Source: Candidatus Sulfotelmatobacter sp. (GTDB lineage: Bacteria; Acidobacteriota; Terriglobia; Terriglobales; Acidobacteriaceae). Taken from it: 64,000 bases of DNA. Below are positions 43,126 to 51,357 of the stretch, one piece after another. A program made the position numbers and the translations under genes. The stretch spans positions 1-64,000 of the forward strand of contig JASHNU010000004.1 of the NCBI GenBank assembly GCA_030041475.1, read 5' to 3'. The notes beneath the pieces are model-generated. The model did not search any database, had not been told where the DNA came from, and was given only the letters and a program-made list of their open reading frames with translations. Within the stretch, counting starts at the first letter, position 1, and each line of letters begins with the position of its first letter.

Positions 43126-43506
43126 ATGCCTGCCGTAGCTCTCGTCGTCGACGACTCGATGCTGATTCGCTACACCGTGTGCCGCTTCCTTGAAGGACGC
43201 GGGTTCACGGTGGAGTCGGCGACCAATGGCCTCGAGGCCCTGGAAGTTCTTGCCCGTGTTCAGCCGGATTTGATCGTCACCGACATGCAGATGCCGAAGA
43301 TGGGCGGCAGTGAACTGATCACGGCGCTCAAGAGCAAACCCGAGACGGCGCAAGTTCCGATCATCATTGTCGCAGGCCGGGCCAGCGGCTTTGACGAAAA
43401 AGAAAAGAGAGCCGATTTCGCGATTTACAAGGACATTGATATCGAAGGGCAGCTGGAGAAGGCGCTGAAAAAATTGTGCGGCCGTGGGAAGGCTGCAGGG
43501 AAGTAG
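43126..43506 (+). CDS. Single-domain response regulator
   Basis: A 126-residue CheY-like receiver: acidic pair in LVVDDSMLI, phospho-acceptor Asp in LIVTDMQMPKMGG, and the conserved Lys in IYKDIDI. The usual Thr/Ser after the fourth strand appears to be Ala (IIIVAGRA), which may alter signalling. GTG 43078 is in frame upstream but adds a Gly-rich leader; ATG 43126 is preferred. It has no output domain and no kinase nearby. Confidence 0.85.
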   Translation: MPAVALVVDDSMLIRYTVCRFLEGRGFTVESATNGLEALEVLARVQPDLIVTDMQMPKMGGSELITALKSKPETAQVPIIIVAGRASGFDEKEKRADFAIYKDIDIEGQLEKALKKLCGRGKAAGK

Positions 43507-43536
43507 GCCTACTCAACCCACAACTGGTGCCTGCCT

Positions 43537-44088
43537 TTACTGCTCCAGTTTGAATGATGTAAAGAATTTCTGTATGTTTTCTTTTTCCAACGGTGACACC
43601 CTCGAGTCCACCACCGAAAGTGAGTAAATACGATTGCCGGCTCGAATTGCCAGGTTTTCCACTGATAGACCGTTTCCGGTCATTATGAAAATCAGCTTCG
43701 CCGGATATCCCTGCACCTTAGCGTCTTTCTCACCCTCGACTCGGGCCTGAAACACTTTTATGTCGCACTGCCGAAACCGTGCGAACAACTCTTCCGTCGT
43801 CTGATCCCGCTGTGCTGGATTCTCCCACCAACTCACAACATAGAATACGTGGTCGGCCGGGTTGCTCTTGAGCATATGGGAGACGAACTGGCGCCCGTCC
43901 GCCGACTTTTCGCCTGTCTCCAAAAGTGAAGGAGTGGAAGGGAAGCTCAGGTGGAACCGGTTGTCCGACGAAGCCACTTCTCGCCATTCGTATGAGCGCG
44001 GACGAAGGATGTAAATCGCGGCCCCGGCGCACAACATCAGCGCTGCTATCAGGAACGACAGCCCGAGAAATATCTTGCGCAGGCGCAT
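43537..44088 (-). CDS. Membrane-anchored hypothetical protein
   Basis: A 183-residue protein with one N-terminal membrane helix (FLGLSFLIAALMLCAGAAIYIL, about 7-28). The extracytoplasmic domain contains FHLSFPSTPSLLETGE, MLKSNPADHVFYVVSWWENPA and YPAKLIFIMTGNGLSVENLAIRAGNRIYSLSVV. Similar small beta-rich domains occur in many bacteria without known function. It is convergent with the response regulator and upstream of nothing on its strand. Confidence 0.65.
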   Translation of the reverse strand: MRLRKIFLGLSFLIAALMLCAGAAIYILRPRSYEWREVASSDNRFHLSFPSTPSLLETGEKSADGRQFVSHMLKSNPADHVFYVVSWWENPAQRDQTTEELFARFRQCDIKVFQARVEGEKDAKVQGYPAKLIFIMTGNGLSVENLAIRAGNRIYSLSVVDSRVSPLEKENIQKFFTSFKLEQ

Positions 44089-44173
44089 CGCCAGAAGGAC
44101 CTATTCGCAAATTATAGACTGAGCGGCCTAAGAGCCACGTTTTGAACCGTTCATGGAGCACTTTGCGCGTCTC

Positions 44174-45391
44174 TCAGCGCAAGGCTAGCCCCGCTTCTGC
44201 CGAGAAGTCCATCGGCGCGAAATCCTTAACCTGAAACTTCGGGAACGCTGCGGCCGCGATCATCGCGGCGTTGTCGGTCGAGAGCGGACGTGACGGAAAG
44301 TAGACCGGCAGCCCTTCCTTGGCGCCCTCGCGCTCGAAGGTCTGACGCAGTTCCTGGTTCGCGGCAACTCCGCCAGTCACAAACAAAGTTGCGACGTCGT
44401 AGGCGCGCGCGGCGGCGAGCGTCTTGCCCACGAGATCGCCAACAATCGCGCGCTGGAACGAGGCCACGAGATCGAGCGTGCGCCGGTCGCAACGCGCAAG
44501 GTAATCCTCGAGCTTCGGCTTGGCGATCTGCGACAAGGCTTTGCGCCGCGCGTCGATGCCCTTGCGCATGTTGTGCGCTTCAACGTAGCGCACGATGGCA
44601 GTTTTGATGCCGCTGTAGGAAAAGTCAAAACGCGGATGATCGTCATTCGAATCGGAAACCAACTCGACCGAGCGCCCATCTTTCCGTCCGCGACGATCGG
44701 CATGCTTGATCTGCGCGGGCGGAAACTTCACGGCGTTGGGGTTGCCATGCGGTGAGAGGCGGTCGATGACCGGCCCTCCGGGATATCCCAGACCGAGAAG
44801 CTTGGCGACTTTGTCGAAAGCTTCTCCGGCGGCATCGTCGCGCGTGTGGCCGATGTTTTCGTAAATCCAGCTGCGATCGTTTTGCCGCGCCAGATAAAGA
44901 TGCGTGTGCCCGCCGGAAACGACGAGCGCCAAAACCGGAAACTGCAGTTCGTGATTGCCCTTCTGCCGCTCGTGATTTTGCGAAAGCTGATTTTGCGAAA
45001 GCTGATCTTGCGAAAGATCAAGCAGCACGGCGTGAATATGACCCTCGAGATGGTTGACGGCAATCAGTGGCTTGTCGAGCGCGAAGGCCAGCGCCTTGGC
45101 ATAGCTGATTCCGACCAGCAGCGCGCCCGCCAGCCCTGGACCTTGTGTGACCGCGATGGCATCTACGGAATCGTACGTTTGCTTCGCTTCGGCCAGCGCC
45201 TGCCGCACAACGGGCACGATGGCACGCAAGTGTTCCCGCGAAGCCAGCTCGGGTACGACACCGCCGTAGGGCTGATGCGTAGCGATCTGCGAAGCGACCA
45301 CGTTTGAAATCACCTGCTCGCCTGATCGCACCACGGCCGCTGCGGTTTCGTCGCAGGAGCTTTCAATGCCGAGGATGTAGGCGTCGGGCAT
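44174..45391 (-). CDS. tsaD: tRNA threonylcarbamoyl transferase subunit TsaD
   Basis: A 405-residue ASKHA-fold enzyme that with TsaB/E makes t6A37 in ANN-reading tRNAs. ILGIESSCDETAAAVV, the metal-binding His114/His118 in NHLEGHIHA, VSGGHTHLYL and FVTGGVAANQELR are present. It is longer than the usual 340 residues, partly because of an insertion at 126-150 formed by a 15-nt tandem repeat (LSQDQ-LSQNQ-LSQNH), between HLEGHIHA and VSGGHT. There is no ribosome-binding site; the start codon abuts a 19-bp palindrome. Divergent from cca. Confidence 0.93.
   Translation of the reverse strand: MPDAYILGIESSCDETAAAVVRSGEQVISNVVASQIATHQPYGGVVPELASREHLRAIVPVVRQALAEAKQTYDSVDAIAVTQGPGLAGALLVGISYAKALAFALDKPLIAVNHLEGHIHAVLLDLSQDQLSQNQLSQNHERQKGNHELQFPVLALVVSGGHTHLYLARQNDRSWIYENIGHTRDDAAGEAFDKVAKLLGLGYPGGPVIDRLSPHGNPNAVKFPPAQIKHADRRGRKDGRSVELVSDSNDDHPRFDFSYSGIKTAIVRYVEAHNMRKGIDARRKALSQIAKPKLEDYLARCDRRTLDLVASFQRAIVGDLVGKTLAAARAYDVATLFVTGGVAANQELRQTFEREGAKEGLPVYFPSRPLSTDNAAMIAAAAFPKFQVKDFAPMDFSAEAGLALR
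44974..45018. repeat. In-frame 15-nt tandem repeat inside tsaD
   Basis: GATTTTGCGAAAGCT occurs twice exactly (44974-44988, 44989-45003) and a third time with two changes (45004-45018). Each unit adds five residues, so the number of copies may vary between strains. Confidence 0.9.
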
Positions 45392-45392
45392 G

Positions 45393-45411
45393 GTTCTAAT
45401 ATTATTAGAAC
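45393..45411. promoter_or_regulatory. 19-bp palindrome between tsaD and cca
   Basis: GTTCTAATA-T-TATTAGAAC is a perfect 9-bp inverted repeat with one central base. It begins 2 nt before the tsaD start codon. It contains TAATAT in both directions, so it may be a shared symmetrical -10 element, a regulator site, or both. Confidence 0.6.
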
Positions 45412-45435
45412 ATCACCGGTTTGCGGCTTTTGCCT

Positions 45436-46821
45436 ATGCCGAAGGACTTCGCCATCTCGATCGCGCAGACCTTGCGCCAGCGCGGGTTTCAGGCCTACCT
45501 GGTCGGCGGCTGCGTGCGCGATCTTCTGCTCGGTCGCGAGCCCAAGGACTACGACGTCGCCACCAGCGCCACGCCGGACGAGGTGATGGCAATCTTTCCC
45601 GAAACCTATGCCGTGGGCGCGCAGTTTGGGGTGGTGCTCGTTCCGGTGCCTGACGATGTCGTCTCCAGTGCTTGCAGCGAAGCGTCATCGAAGTCCCGCA
45701 CCATCGAAGTCGCCACGTTTCGCAGCGACATCGGATACTCCGACGGCCGCCATCCTGACGAAGTGCGATTCAGCCATGATCCGCGCCAAGACGTCGCCCG
45801 CCGCGACTTCACCATCAACGGCATGCTGCTGGATCCGATCTGCGAAAGGGTGGGCGGAGGTGTATCCGCTCAGGTGCCCGGCGAGCTGCTTGACTTTGTC
45901 GGCGGCCGCAGAGACCTTGAGGCTGGAATCATCCGCACTATCGGTGATCCCGAACTGCGGTTCGCCGAAGACAAGCTGCGCATGCTGCGGGCGGTGCGCT
46001 TTGCCGCGCGGTTCGAATACACGATCGAGACCGGAACGTTCGCGGCAATCCAAAAGCTGGCGCAGGGAATCGCGCTCGTTTCGCGGGAGCGCGTGCGCGA
46101 AGAACTGACTCGCATGCTGACGGAGGGTCATGGGCGGCGAGCGTTTCTTCTGCTGGATGAAAGCGGCCTGCTTTCGCATGTGCTGCCTGAGATTTCGGCG
46201 ATGAAGGGCGTGGAACAGCCTCCGGAGTTTCATCCTGAAGGCGACGTGTTCGTGCATACTCTGCTGCTGCTCGAAAATCTGCCGCAGCCCTGCCCGGCGA
46301 CATTGGCTTGGGGCGCTCTGCTGCATGACGTCGGGAAACCGGCCACGTTCCGAGTGGCCGAGCGGATTCGCTTCGACAATCATGTCGAGGTGGGCGTGAG
46401 GATGGCTGAGGAGATTTGCCGGCGGCTGCGGTTTTCGAGCGATGACATGGCGCAGATTCTGGCGCTGGTCGCCAACCACATGCGCTTCGGCCATGTCACG
46501 AGCATGAGCGAGTCGACGCTGAAGAAATTTCTCCGCATGCCTCGGTTCGATGAGCACCTGGCGCTGCACCGTGCGGACTCCCTGGCCAGCCATCGCATCC
46601 TGAGCACGTATGAGTTCATTCAGCAGAAGCAAAGAGAGATTCCAGCGGCGAAGATGCGGCCGGTGCCGCTCGTGACCGGTGACGATCTAATTGCCGCAGG
46701 ACACGTTCCCGGACCGAAATTCCGCGAAATTCTGAGCGCAGTGGAGGATGCGCAACTCGAAGGTCGCCTGCCCTCGCGCGATGCGGCGCTCGATTTTGTG
46801 CGCCGGGAATTTCCTGTGTGA
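45436..46821 (+). CDS. cca: tRNA nucleotidyltransferase (CCA-adding / poly(A) polymerase family) with HD domain
   Basis: A 461-residue protein. GGCVRDLLLGREPKDYDVATSA is the nucleotidyltransferase motif, RRDFTINGMLLDP and DKLRMLRAVRFAARFEYTIE follow, and a C-terminal HD domain has LLHDVGKPATF. Enzymes of this class finish or repair the CCA end of tRNA; some only add A or CC. The tRNAs seen here encode CCA, so repair is the likely role. ATG 45436 is preferred over TTG 45421. Divergent from tsaD with a 44-nt gap. Confidence 0.88.
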   Translation: MPKDFAISIAQTLRQRGFQAYLVGGCVRDLLLGREPKDYDVATSATPDEVMAIFPETYAVGAQFGVVLVPVPDDVVSSACSEASSKSRTIEVATFRSDIGYSDGRHPDEVRFSHDPRQDVARRDFTINGMLLDPICERVGGGVSAQVPGELLDFVGGRRDLEAGIIRTIGDPELRFAEDKLRMLRAVRFAARFEYTIETGTFAAIQKLAQGIALVSRERVREELTRMLTEGHGRRAFLLLDESGLLSHVLPEISAMKGVEQPPEFHPEGDVFVHTLLLLENLPQPCPATLAWGALLHDVGKPATFRVAERIRFDNHVEVGVRMAEEICRRLRFSSDDMAQILALVANHMRFGHVTSMSESTLKKFLRMPRFDEHLALHRADSLASHRILSTYEFIQQKQREIPAAKMRPVPLVTGDDLIAAGHVPGPKFREILSAVEDAQLEGRLPSRDAALDFVRREFPV

Positions 46822-46849
46822 ACTATATATCAGTGCCATTTAATTTGGA

Positions 46850-46973
46850 GGCGAGCCGAACGCGCGCTTGCTGCGTCGCAGCTTCTCCTAATGAAAGCTG
46901 CGCGACGCTTTCGCGCGGCTCGCCCAGATCCTTCGCTGCGCAACGAGCGCTCGCCCAGGATGACAAGGTTCCT
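46850..46973. repeat. GATGACA-type intergenic repeat with hairpin
   Basis: After cca the sequence GCGTCGCAGCTTCTCCTAATGAAAGCTGCGCGACGC forms a long GC-rich hairpin, followed by GCTCGCCCAGGATGACAAGG, which resembles the tract at 427-446. Such segments recur between genes here. Confidence 0.5.
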
Positions 46974-47001
46974 CCCTGCCGCGAACCGGAATGCTAGAAT
47001 C

Positions 47002-47316
47002 ATGGCTTCCACAATGACCCGCCAACTGGAGCACGCTGCTGCCGGGCTGGACCAACTCGTGACGCAATCGCTGCGGCTGGCGCCTGCCGAGGAAGGACCG
47101 CTCTTAGCGTGGCCGGTGGTCTGCGGTTCAGTCGTTGCTCAACGAACGCGCGCGGTCGCGGTTCAAGATGGAATCCTGCGCGTGGAAGTTCCGGACGCGG
47201 GATGGAAAGCGGAACTGCAGGCGCTCGCGCCACGATATCTGGCGGCAATCCAGCGTTATGCGCCCGATGCTGTGCGTCGGATCGAGTTTGCGATAACTCC
47301 TACTGAAAAGCGCTGA
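47002..47316 (+). CDS. DciA-like (DUF721) protein
   Basis: A 104-residue protein with the DUF721 pattern: QLEHAAAGLDQLVTQSLRLAP, LLAWPVVCGSVVAQRTRAVAVQDGILRVEVPDAGWKAELQALAP. DciA is the ancestral loader of the replicative helicase DnaB in bacteria without DnaC/DnaI. ATG 47002 is chosen; upstream in-frame codons fall in the intergenic repeat. The gene is 19 nt before gatC. Family membership is likely; the helicase role is from known relatives. Confidence 0.75.
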   Translation: MASTMTRQLEHAAAGLDQLVTQSLRLAPAEEGPLLAWPVVCGSVVAQRTRAVAVQDGILRVEVPDAGWKAELQALAPRYLAAIQRYAPDAVRRIEFAITPTEKR

Positions 47317-47335
47317 TCACATCGCTGCTAATTTC

Positions 47336-47674
47336 ATGAAAGTCACCGACAAAGACGTCGCCTATGTCGCCGAGCTCGCCAATCTTGAGCTCACGAGCGA
47401 AGAGCACAATGGCATGCTGCGCGACCTGAACTCGATCCTCGACTACATCGACCGGCTCAACGAGCTCGACACCACCGACGTTCCGGCAATGGCGCAGGTC
47501 TCTGACCGTTACGGAGTCGACGAGTCGAAACAGGGGAGCGAACGGTTCGCGTACGCGAACCGGAAGGATGTAGTCGAAGGACTGCGCAAGTCGTTGCCGC
47601 ATGAAGTCGCGCTTGCGAACGCTCCCGACGCGAATGAAGATTTTTTCCGCGTGCCGAAAGTGATTGAACGCTAA
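47336..47674 (+). CDS. gatC: Asp/Glu-tRNA amidotransferase subunit C
   Basis: A 112-residue GatC. VTDKDVAYVAELANLELTSEE, LNSILDYIDRLNELDTTDVPAM, and a tail with ALANAPDANEDFFRVPKVIE are diagnostic. It stabilises GatA in the complex that converts Glu-tRNA(Gln) or Asp-tRNA(Asn). gatA starts 19 nt later; gatB is not in the window. Confidence 0.94.
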   Translation: MKVTDKDVAYVAELANLELTSEEHNGMLRDLNSILDYIDRLNELDTTDVPAMAQVSDRYGVDESKQGSERFAYANRKDVVEGLRKSLPHEVALANAPDANEDFFRVPKVIER

Positions 47675-47692
47675 GCCGCCTGCACAAGAAAC

Positions 47693-49126
47693 GTGGACCT
47701 GACTTCCCTCAGCATCGATGCCGCGCGCTCCGCCGTGCAGGAGCGCAAGACGACCGCTCTCGCTCTGGCGGAGGCGCACTACGCTCGCATTCAGAAGGAA
47801 GACGGGCAGATCGGCGCTTTCCTTACGCTGTCGAAAGATCGCGCGCTGGAGCAGGCGGATCGCATCGATCGCATGGCGGCGGAGGGCAAGCAGCTGCCGC
47901 CACTGGGCGGCGTGCCGGTCGGCATCAAAGACGTGATGAGCACGCGCGGCGTGCGCACGACCGCCGGTTCTAAAATTCTGGAAAACTACGTCCCGCCCTA
48001 CGACTGTACGGCCGTCGCGCGCATGGAAGCGGCCGGCGCAGTCGTGCTCGGGAAAATGAATTGCGACGAGTTCGCGATGGGCTCGTCGAATGAGAATTCG
48101 GCGTATCATCCCGTGCGCAATCCGCGCGATTTGAGCCGCGTGCCCGGCGGTTCTTCAGGTGGATCAGCAGCATCCGTAGCCGCCGACATGGCTGTCGTGA
48201 CCCTCGGATCCGACACTGGCGGATCGATTCGCCAGCCGGCGTCGTTTTGCGGCGTGGTCGGCTTGATGCCCACGTACGGGCGCGTCTCGCGCTACGGTCT
48301 CATCGCGTTTGCGTCCTCTCTCGATCACATTGGACCGCTGGCAAAAACAGTGAAAGATGCGGCGATCGTGTTGCGCACGATTGCCGGCCGCGATGCGATG
48401 GATTCCACTTCGGCCGAGGTTCCCGTTCCCGACTACGTGGCCGAACTCGCGAAGCCGGTCCGCGGAATGAAGGTTGGCGTGGCCAGAGAATATTTTGGGG
48501 AAGGGCTGGATGATGAGGTTCGTCAAGCAGTGGAATTGGCCATCGATCAACTGCGCGGATTGAGCTGCGAAATTGTCCCGGTTTCTCTCCCCCACACGCC
48601 GTACGCCATTCCAACCTATTACCTGATCGCGACCGCCGAAGCGTCGGCGAATCTGGCGCGCTATGACGGCGTGCGCTACACGGTGCGCGCCCGCGGCGTG
48701 AAGACGCTCGCGGAAATGTACCGCCGCACCCGCGACGAAGGCTTCGGCGCCGAGGTCAAGCGCCGCATCATGCTCGGCACTTATGCCCTCAGCGCCGGCT
48801 ATTACGACGCCTATTACTTGAAGGCGCAAAAAGTGCGAACGCTGTTGACTCGCGATTTCGATGAAGCGTTCCAAAAAGTCGAAGCGATCGTTACGCCGAC
48901 CAGTCCCACGCCCGCGTTCCGGCTGGGCGAAAAATCGAATGATCCGCTAGCGATGTATCTCGCTGACATCTACACGGTAACTGCCGATCTGGCGGGGATT
49001 CCGGGGATTTCCATTCCATGCGGCAAGACAAAAGAAAAACTGCCGATCGGATTACAGATTCTAGGCAAGCATTTCGACGAGAGCACGATTTTGCGACTGG
49101 CGCACGCGTACGAGCAGGCGGCGTAA
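47693..49126 (+). CDS. gatA: Asp/Glu-tRNA amidotransferase subunit A
   Basis: A 477-residue amidase-signature enzyme that releases ammonia from glutamine for GatB. PPLGGVPVGIKDVMSTRGVRT contains the catalytic Lys; RVPGGSSGGSAASVAADMAVVTLGSDTGGSIRQPA contains the cis-Ser and nucleophile Ser; GLMPTYGRVSRYGLIAFASSLDHIGP follows. The start is GTG 47693 with weak ribosome binding; translation may be coupled to gatC. Confidence 0.95.
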   Translation: MDLTSLSIDAARSAVQERKTTALALAEAHYARIQKEDGQIGAFLTLSKDRALEQADRIDRMAAEGKQLPPLGGVPVGIKDVMSTRGVRTTAGSKILENYVPPYDCTAVARMEAAGAVVLGKMNCDEFAMGSSNENSAYHPVRNPRDLSRVPGGSSGGSAASVAADMAVVTLGSDTGGSIRQPASFCGVVGLMPTYGRVSRYGLIAFASSLDHIGPLAKTVKDAAIVLRTIAGRDAMDSTSAEVPVPDYVAELAKPVRGMKVGVAREYFGEGLDDEVRQAVELAIDQLRGLSCEIVPVSLPHTPYAIPTYYLIATAEASANLARYDGVRYTVRARGVKTLAEMYRRTRDEGFGAEVKRRIMLGTYALSAGYYDAYYLKAQKVRTLLTRDFDEAFQKVEAIVTPTSPTPAFRLGEKSNDPLAMYLADIYTVTADLAGIPGISIPCGKTKEKLPIGLQILGKHFDESTILRLAHAYEQAA

Positions 49127-49136
49127 AACCGTGCGG

Positions 49137-49718
49137 TCATGCCGGACGGTAGTAAGTCTCACCGGCGCACGCGCGGCACAGCACTTTCCCGCCTCGTCGC
49201 ACTTCGCGGCGAAAATTGATGCCTTCACCGCATTGCTCGCACACCACGCGCTCGCCTTTGTATCCGGGGAACTCTTCCGGCGGCAACTCGACCTTGACCC
49301 ACTGCGTCGAGAACAGGTCCTCGTCTGAAATTTCGCGGTAGGCCAGCATCTGCTGCTGGTTTCTGTCGGCGATTTCCGGATGCATCTGGCGCGCCAGCGC
49401 TTTCGACGATTCTTTTGCAGCGATGCGGATGGCCTTGCCGCTGCTCACGTCCACAAACGTGGCCGCAACCTTGCCCCAGTCGCGGAATTTCAGGGCGCGT
49501 TTGCCCAGGCGGCAGCCGGTGACCACGGCCACGGCGTCGGTGGCGCAGCGGTCGATCTCGACGAACGTCACCAGCCGCTTGCGATCCTTGCCGCGCGGAT
49601 CGTCAATGCCCAGCTTCTCGAGGCCGAGCATCGCCAGGCGCACGCCGAGAACCTGACCAGCACAGAGATGTCCGTGAGCTTGTTCGGCGTCGCGAAGATA
49701 TTCGTCGAGGGACTTCAT
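49137..49718 (-). CDS. FmdE-family protein
   Basis: A 193-residue protein. The N-terminal part HGHLCAGQVLGVRLAMLGLEKLG, ATDAVAVVTGCRLGKRALKFRDWGKVAATF, is the FmdE domain first described with formylmethanofuran dehydrogenases. The C-terminus is a treble-cleft or zinc ribbon with VCEQCGEGINFRRE and LCRACAG. The role outside methanogens is not established; binding of a metal or a molybdopterin-like cofactor has been suggested for relatives. No molybdoenzyme gene is nearby. It converges on gatA and follows cysS on its own strand by 46 nt. Confidence 0.82.
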   Translation of the reverse strand: MKSLDEYLRDAEQAHGHLCAGQVLGVRLAMLGLEKLGIDDPRGKDRKRLVTFVEIDRCATDAVAVVTGCRLGKRALKFRDWGKVAATFVDVSSGKAIRIAAKESSKALARQMHPEIADRNQQQMLAYREISDEDLFSTQWVKVELPPEEFPGYKGERVVCEQCGEGINFRREVRRGGKVLCRACAGETYYRPA

Positions 49719-49764
49719 AGCTGCAGTTATCAGATTCTAGTATCCCCCGGCAGCGATTCTTCTC

Positions 49765-51249
49765 TTATTTTCTGCGCCAGCGGATTCCGTCTTTGGTGAT
49801 TTCGACGATGATTCCGGCGTCGGCGAGTTCGGCACGTAGCGCGTCGGAAGCCTTGAAGTCGCGGGAGGCACGCGCGGCCTTTATGGCGGCGATCTTCGAT
49901 TCGATATCAGCGTCCGTCAGCTGATTCGACCGCACCGCCTCCCGCAACTCATTGCTGATTTCCTTCTCGCGTCCCTCCGTCGGTGCCCACTCCAGAACTT
50001 GCTTCATCTTGGGGACGTCGTCATCGTCGAGCACGGCAAAGATTTCGTCGAACTTTCGGAGCGCCACGAGCAGCGGCGGAACGTCATCCTTTTTGATGCT
50101 TCCCGTGTCGAAGGCGGCATTGGCCTGCCGCACCATTTCGAAAATCGCGCCTTGCGCCTGAGCGGTGTTGAGATCGTCGTCGAGAGCGACTCGCATGCGC
50201 TCGATAGTTTCGGTCGCGAGCGACTGCATGGCAGGGTTGGCGCCGGCGGGAAAACTGCCAGTGCTCAGACGGAGACCGAAATTACGCAACCGCTCAACCG
50301 ATACTGCGGCCTGCTTGAGCCCGTCGAAGGTGAAGTTCAGCTGATTTCGGTATGGGACCGAAGTGAGCAGATACCGGATCGAAGACGGCCTGTGTCCCTT
50401 CAGCACGAGGTCGCGAAGGGTAAAGAAATTCCCGAGACGTTTCGACATCTTCTCGCCCTCAACCAGCAGGAAGCGTGCGTGAAACCAGAAACGGGCGAAA
50501 GGTTTCGAGGTGAGCGACTCCGACTGCGCAATCTCGTTTTCGTGATGCGGAAAAATCAAGTCTTCCCCGCCGGCATGCAAGTCAAAACTTTCACCCAGCT
50601 CCTGCATCGACATGACGGAGCACTCCAGGTGCCAGCCGGGGCGACCCGGACCGATCGCCGTTTCCCATGAGGCCTCTCCGGGCTTGGGCCCCTTCCACAG
50701 CGCGAAATCGCGGGCGCTGTCTTTGTCATAATCATCGACATCCACACGCGCGCCGTCGATCATTCCGCTGAAGTCTTTTTTCGAGAGCTTCCCGTAGGCA
50801 GGGAACTTCGCGATGCGGAAGTAGTACGAGCCATCGTCGGTGCGGTAGGCGATTTCCTTCTCCATCAGCTTTTGGACGAACTCGGCCATCGGCTGGATGT
50901 TGTCCGTCGCGCGCACCAACTTGGGCGGCTCGATGTTGAGCATCGCCGAGTCTTCGCGGAAGGCTTTCTCGTATTTCGCCGTAAACTGTTGCACGCTGAC
51001 TCCGTCGCGGGCAGAGTTGCGGATGATTCTGTCATCCACGTCGGTGATGTTCATGACGTAGTGAACTTTGAAACCGCTCTGGCGCAGAAATCGGTGCAGA
51101 AGATCGACCGCGATGAATGTGCGGAAGTTTCCGATATGGCCGTAGTCGTATACCGTGGGCCCGCAGGCATACATGCGAACTTCGTTGTTGCGAAGCGGAC
51201 GGAACTCCTCAATCCGCGATGACATGGTGTTATAGAGGCGAAGCGCCAT
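49765..51249 (-). CDS. cysS: Cysteinyl-tRNA synthetase
   Basis: A 494-residue class-I synthetase. The zinc-binding Cys and HIGH-like motif lie in MYACGPTVYDYGHIGNFRTF, WHLECSVMSM and HHENEIAQSES supply the other zinc ligands, and KMSKRLGNFFTL is the KMSKS loop. Start 51249 (MALRLYNTMS) is preferred; an open extension to 51321 is Arg-rich and unlikely. It charges tRNA-Cys. It lies 109 nt after pgsA. Confidence 0.95.
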   Translation of the reverse strand: MALRLYNTMSSRIEEFRPLRNNEVRMYACGPTVYDYGHIGNFRTFIAVDLLHRFLRQSGFKVHYVMNITDVDDRIIRNSARDGVSVQQFTAKYEKAFREDSAMLNIEPPKLVRATDNIQPMAEFVQKLMEKEIAYRTDDGSYYFRIAKFPAYGKLSKKDFSGMIDGARVDVDDYDKDSARDFALWKGPKPGEASWETAIGPGRPGWHLECSVMSMQELGESFDLHAGGEDLIFPHHENEIAQSESLTSKPFARFWFHARFLLVEGEKMSKRLGNFFTLRDLVLKGHRPSSIRYLLTSVPYRNQLNFTFDGLKQAAVSVERLRNFGLRLSTGSFPAGANPAMQSLATETIERMRVALDDDLNTAQAQGAIFEMVRQANAAFDTGSIKKDDVPPLLVALRKFDEIFAVLDDDDVPKMKQVLEWAPTEGREKEISNELREAVRSNQLTDADIESKIAAIKAARASRDFKASDALRAELADAGIIVEITKDGIRWRRK

Positions 51250-51357
51250 AGAGGTTAAGAGCCTTCGGCGACGGATCCGCAAAACGGACCCGCAAGACGA
51301 ACCTACGATTCTAGGGGGCATGGAGAAAACGGGTCAAATCGCCATCCCGGTACTGGT

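Noticed and set aside
45393-45411. LexA (SOS) box
   Set aside because: Arm spacing GTTC-N11-GAAC does not match known LexA boxes, and tsaD/cca are not SOS genes.
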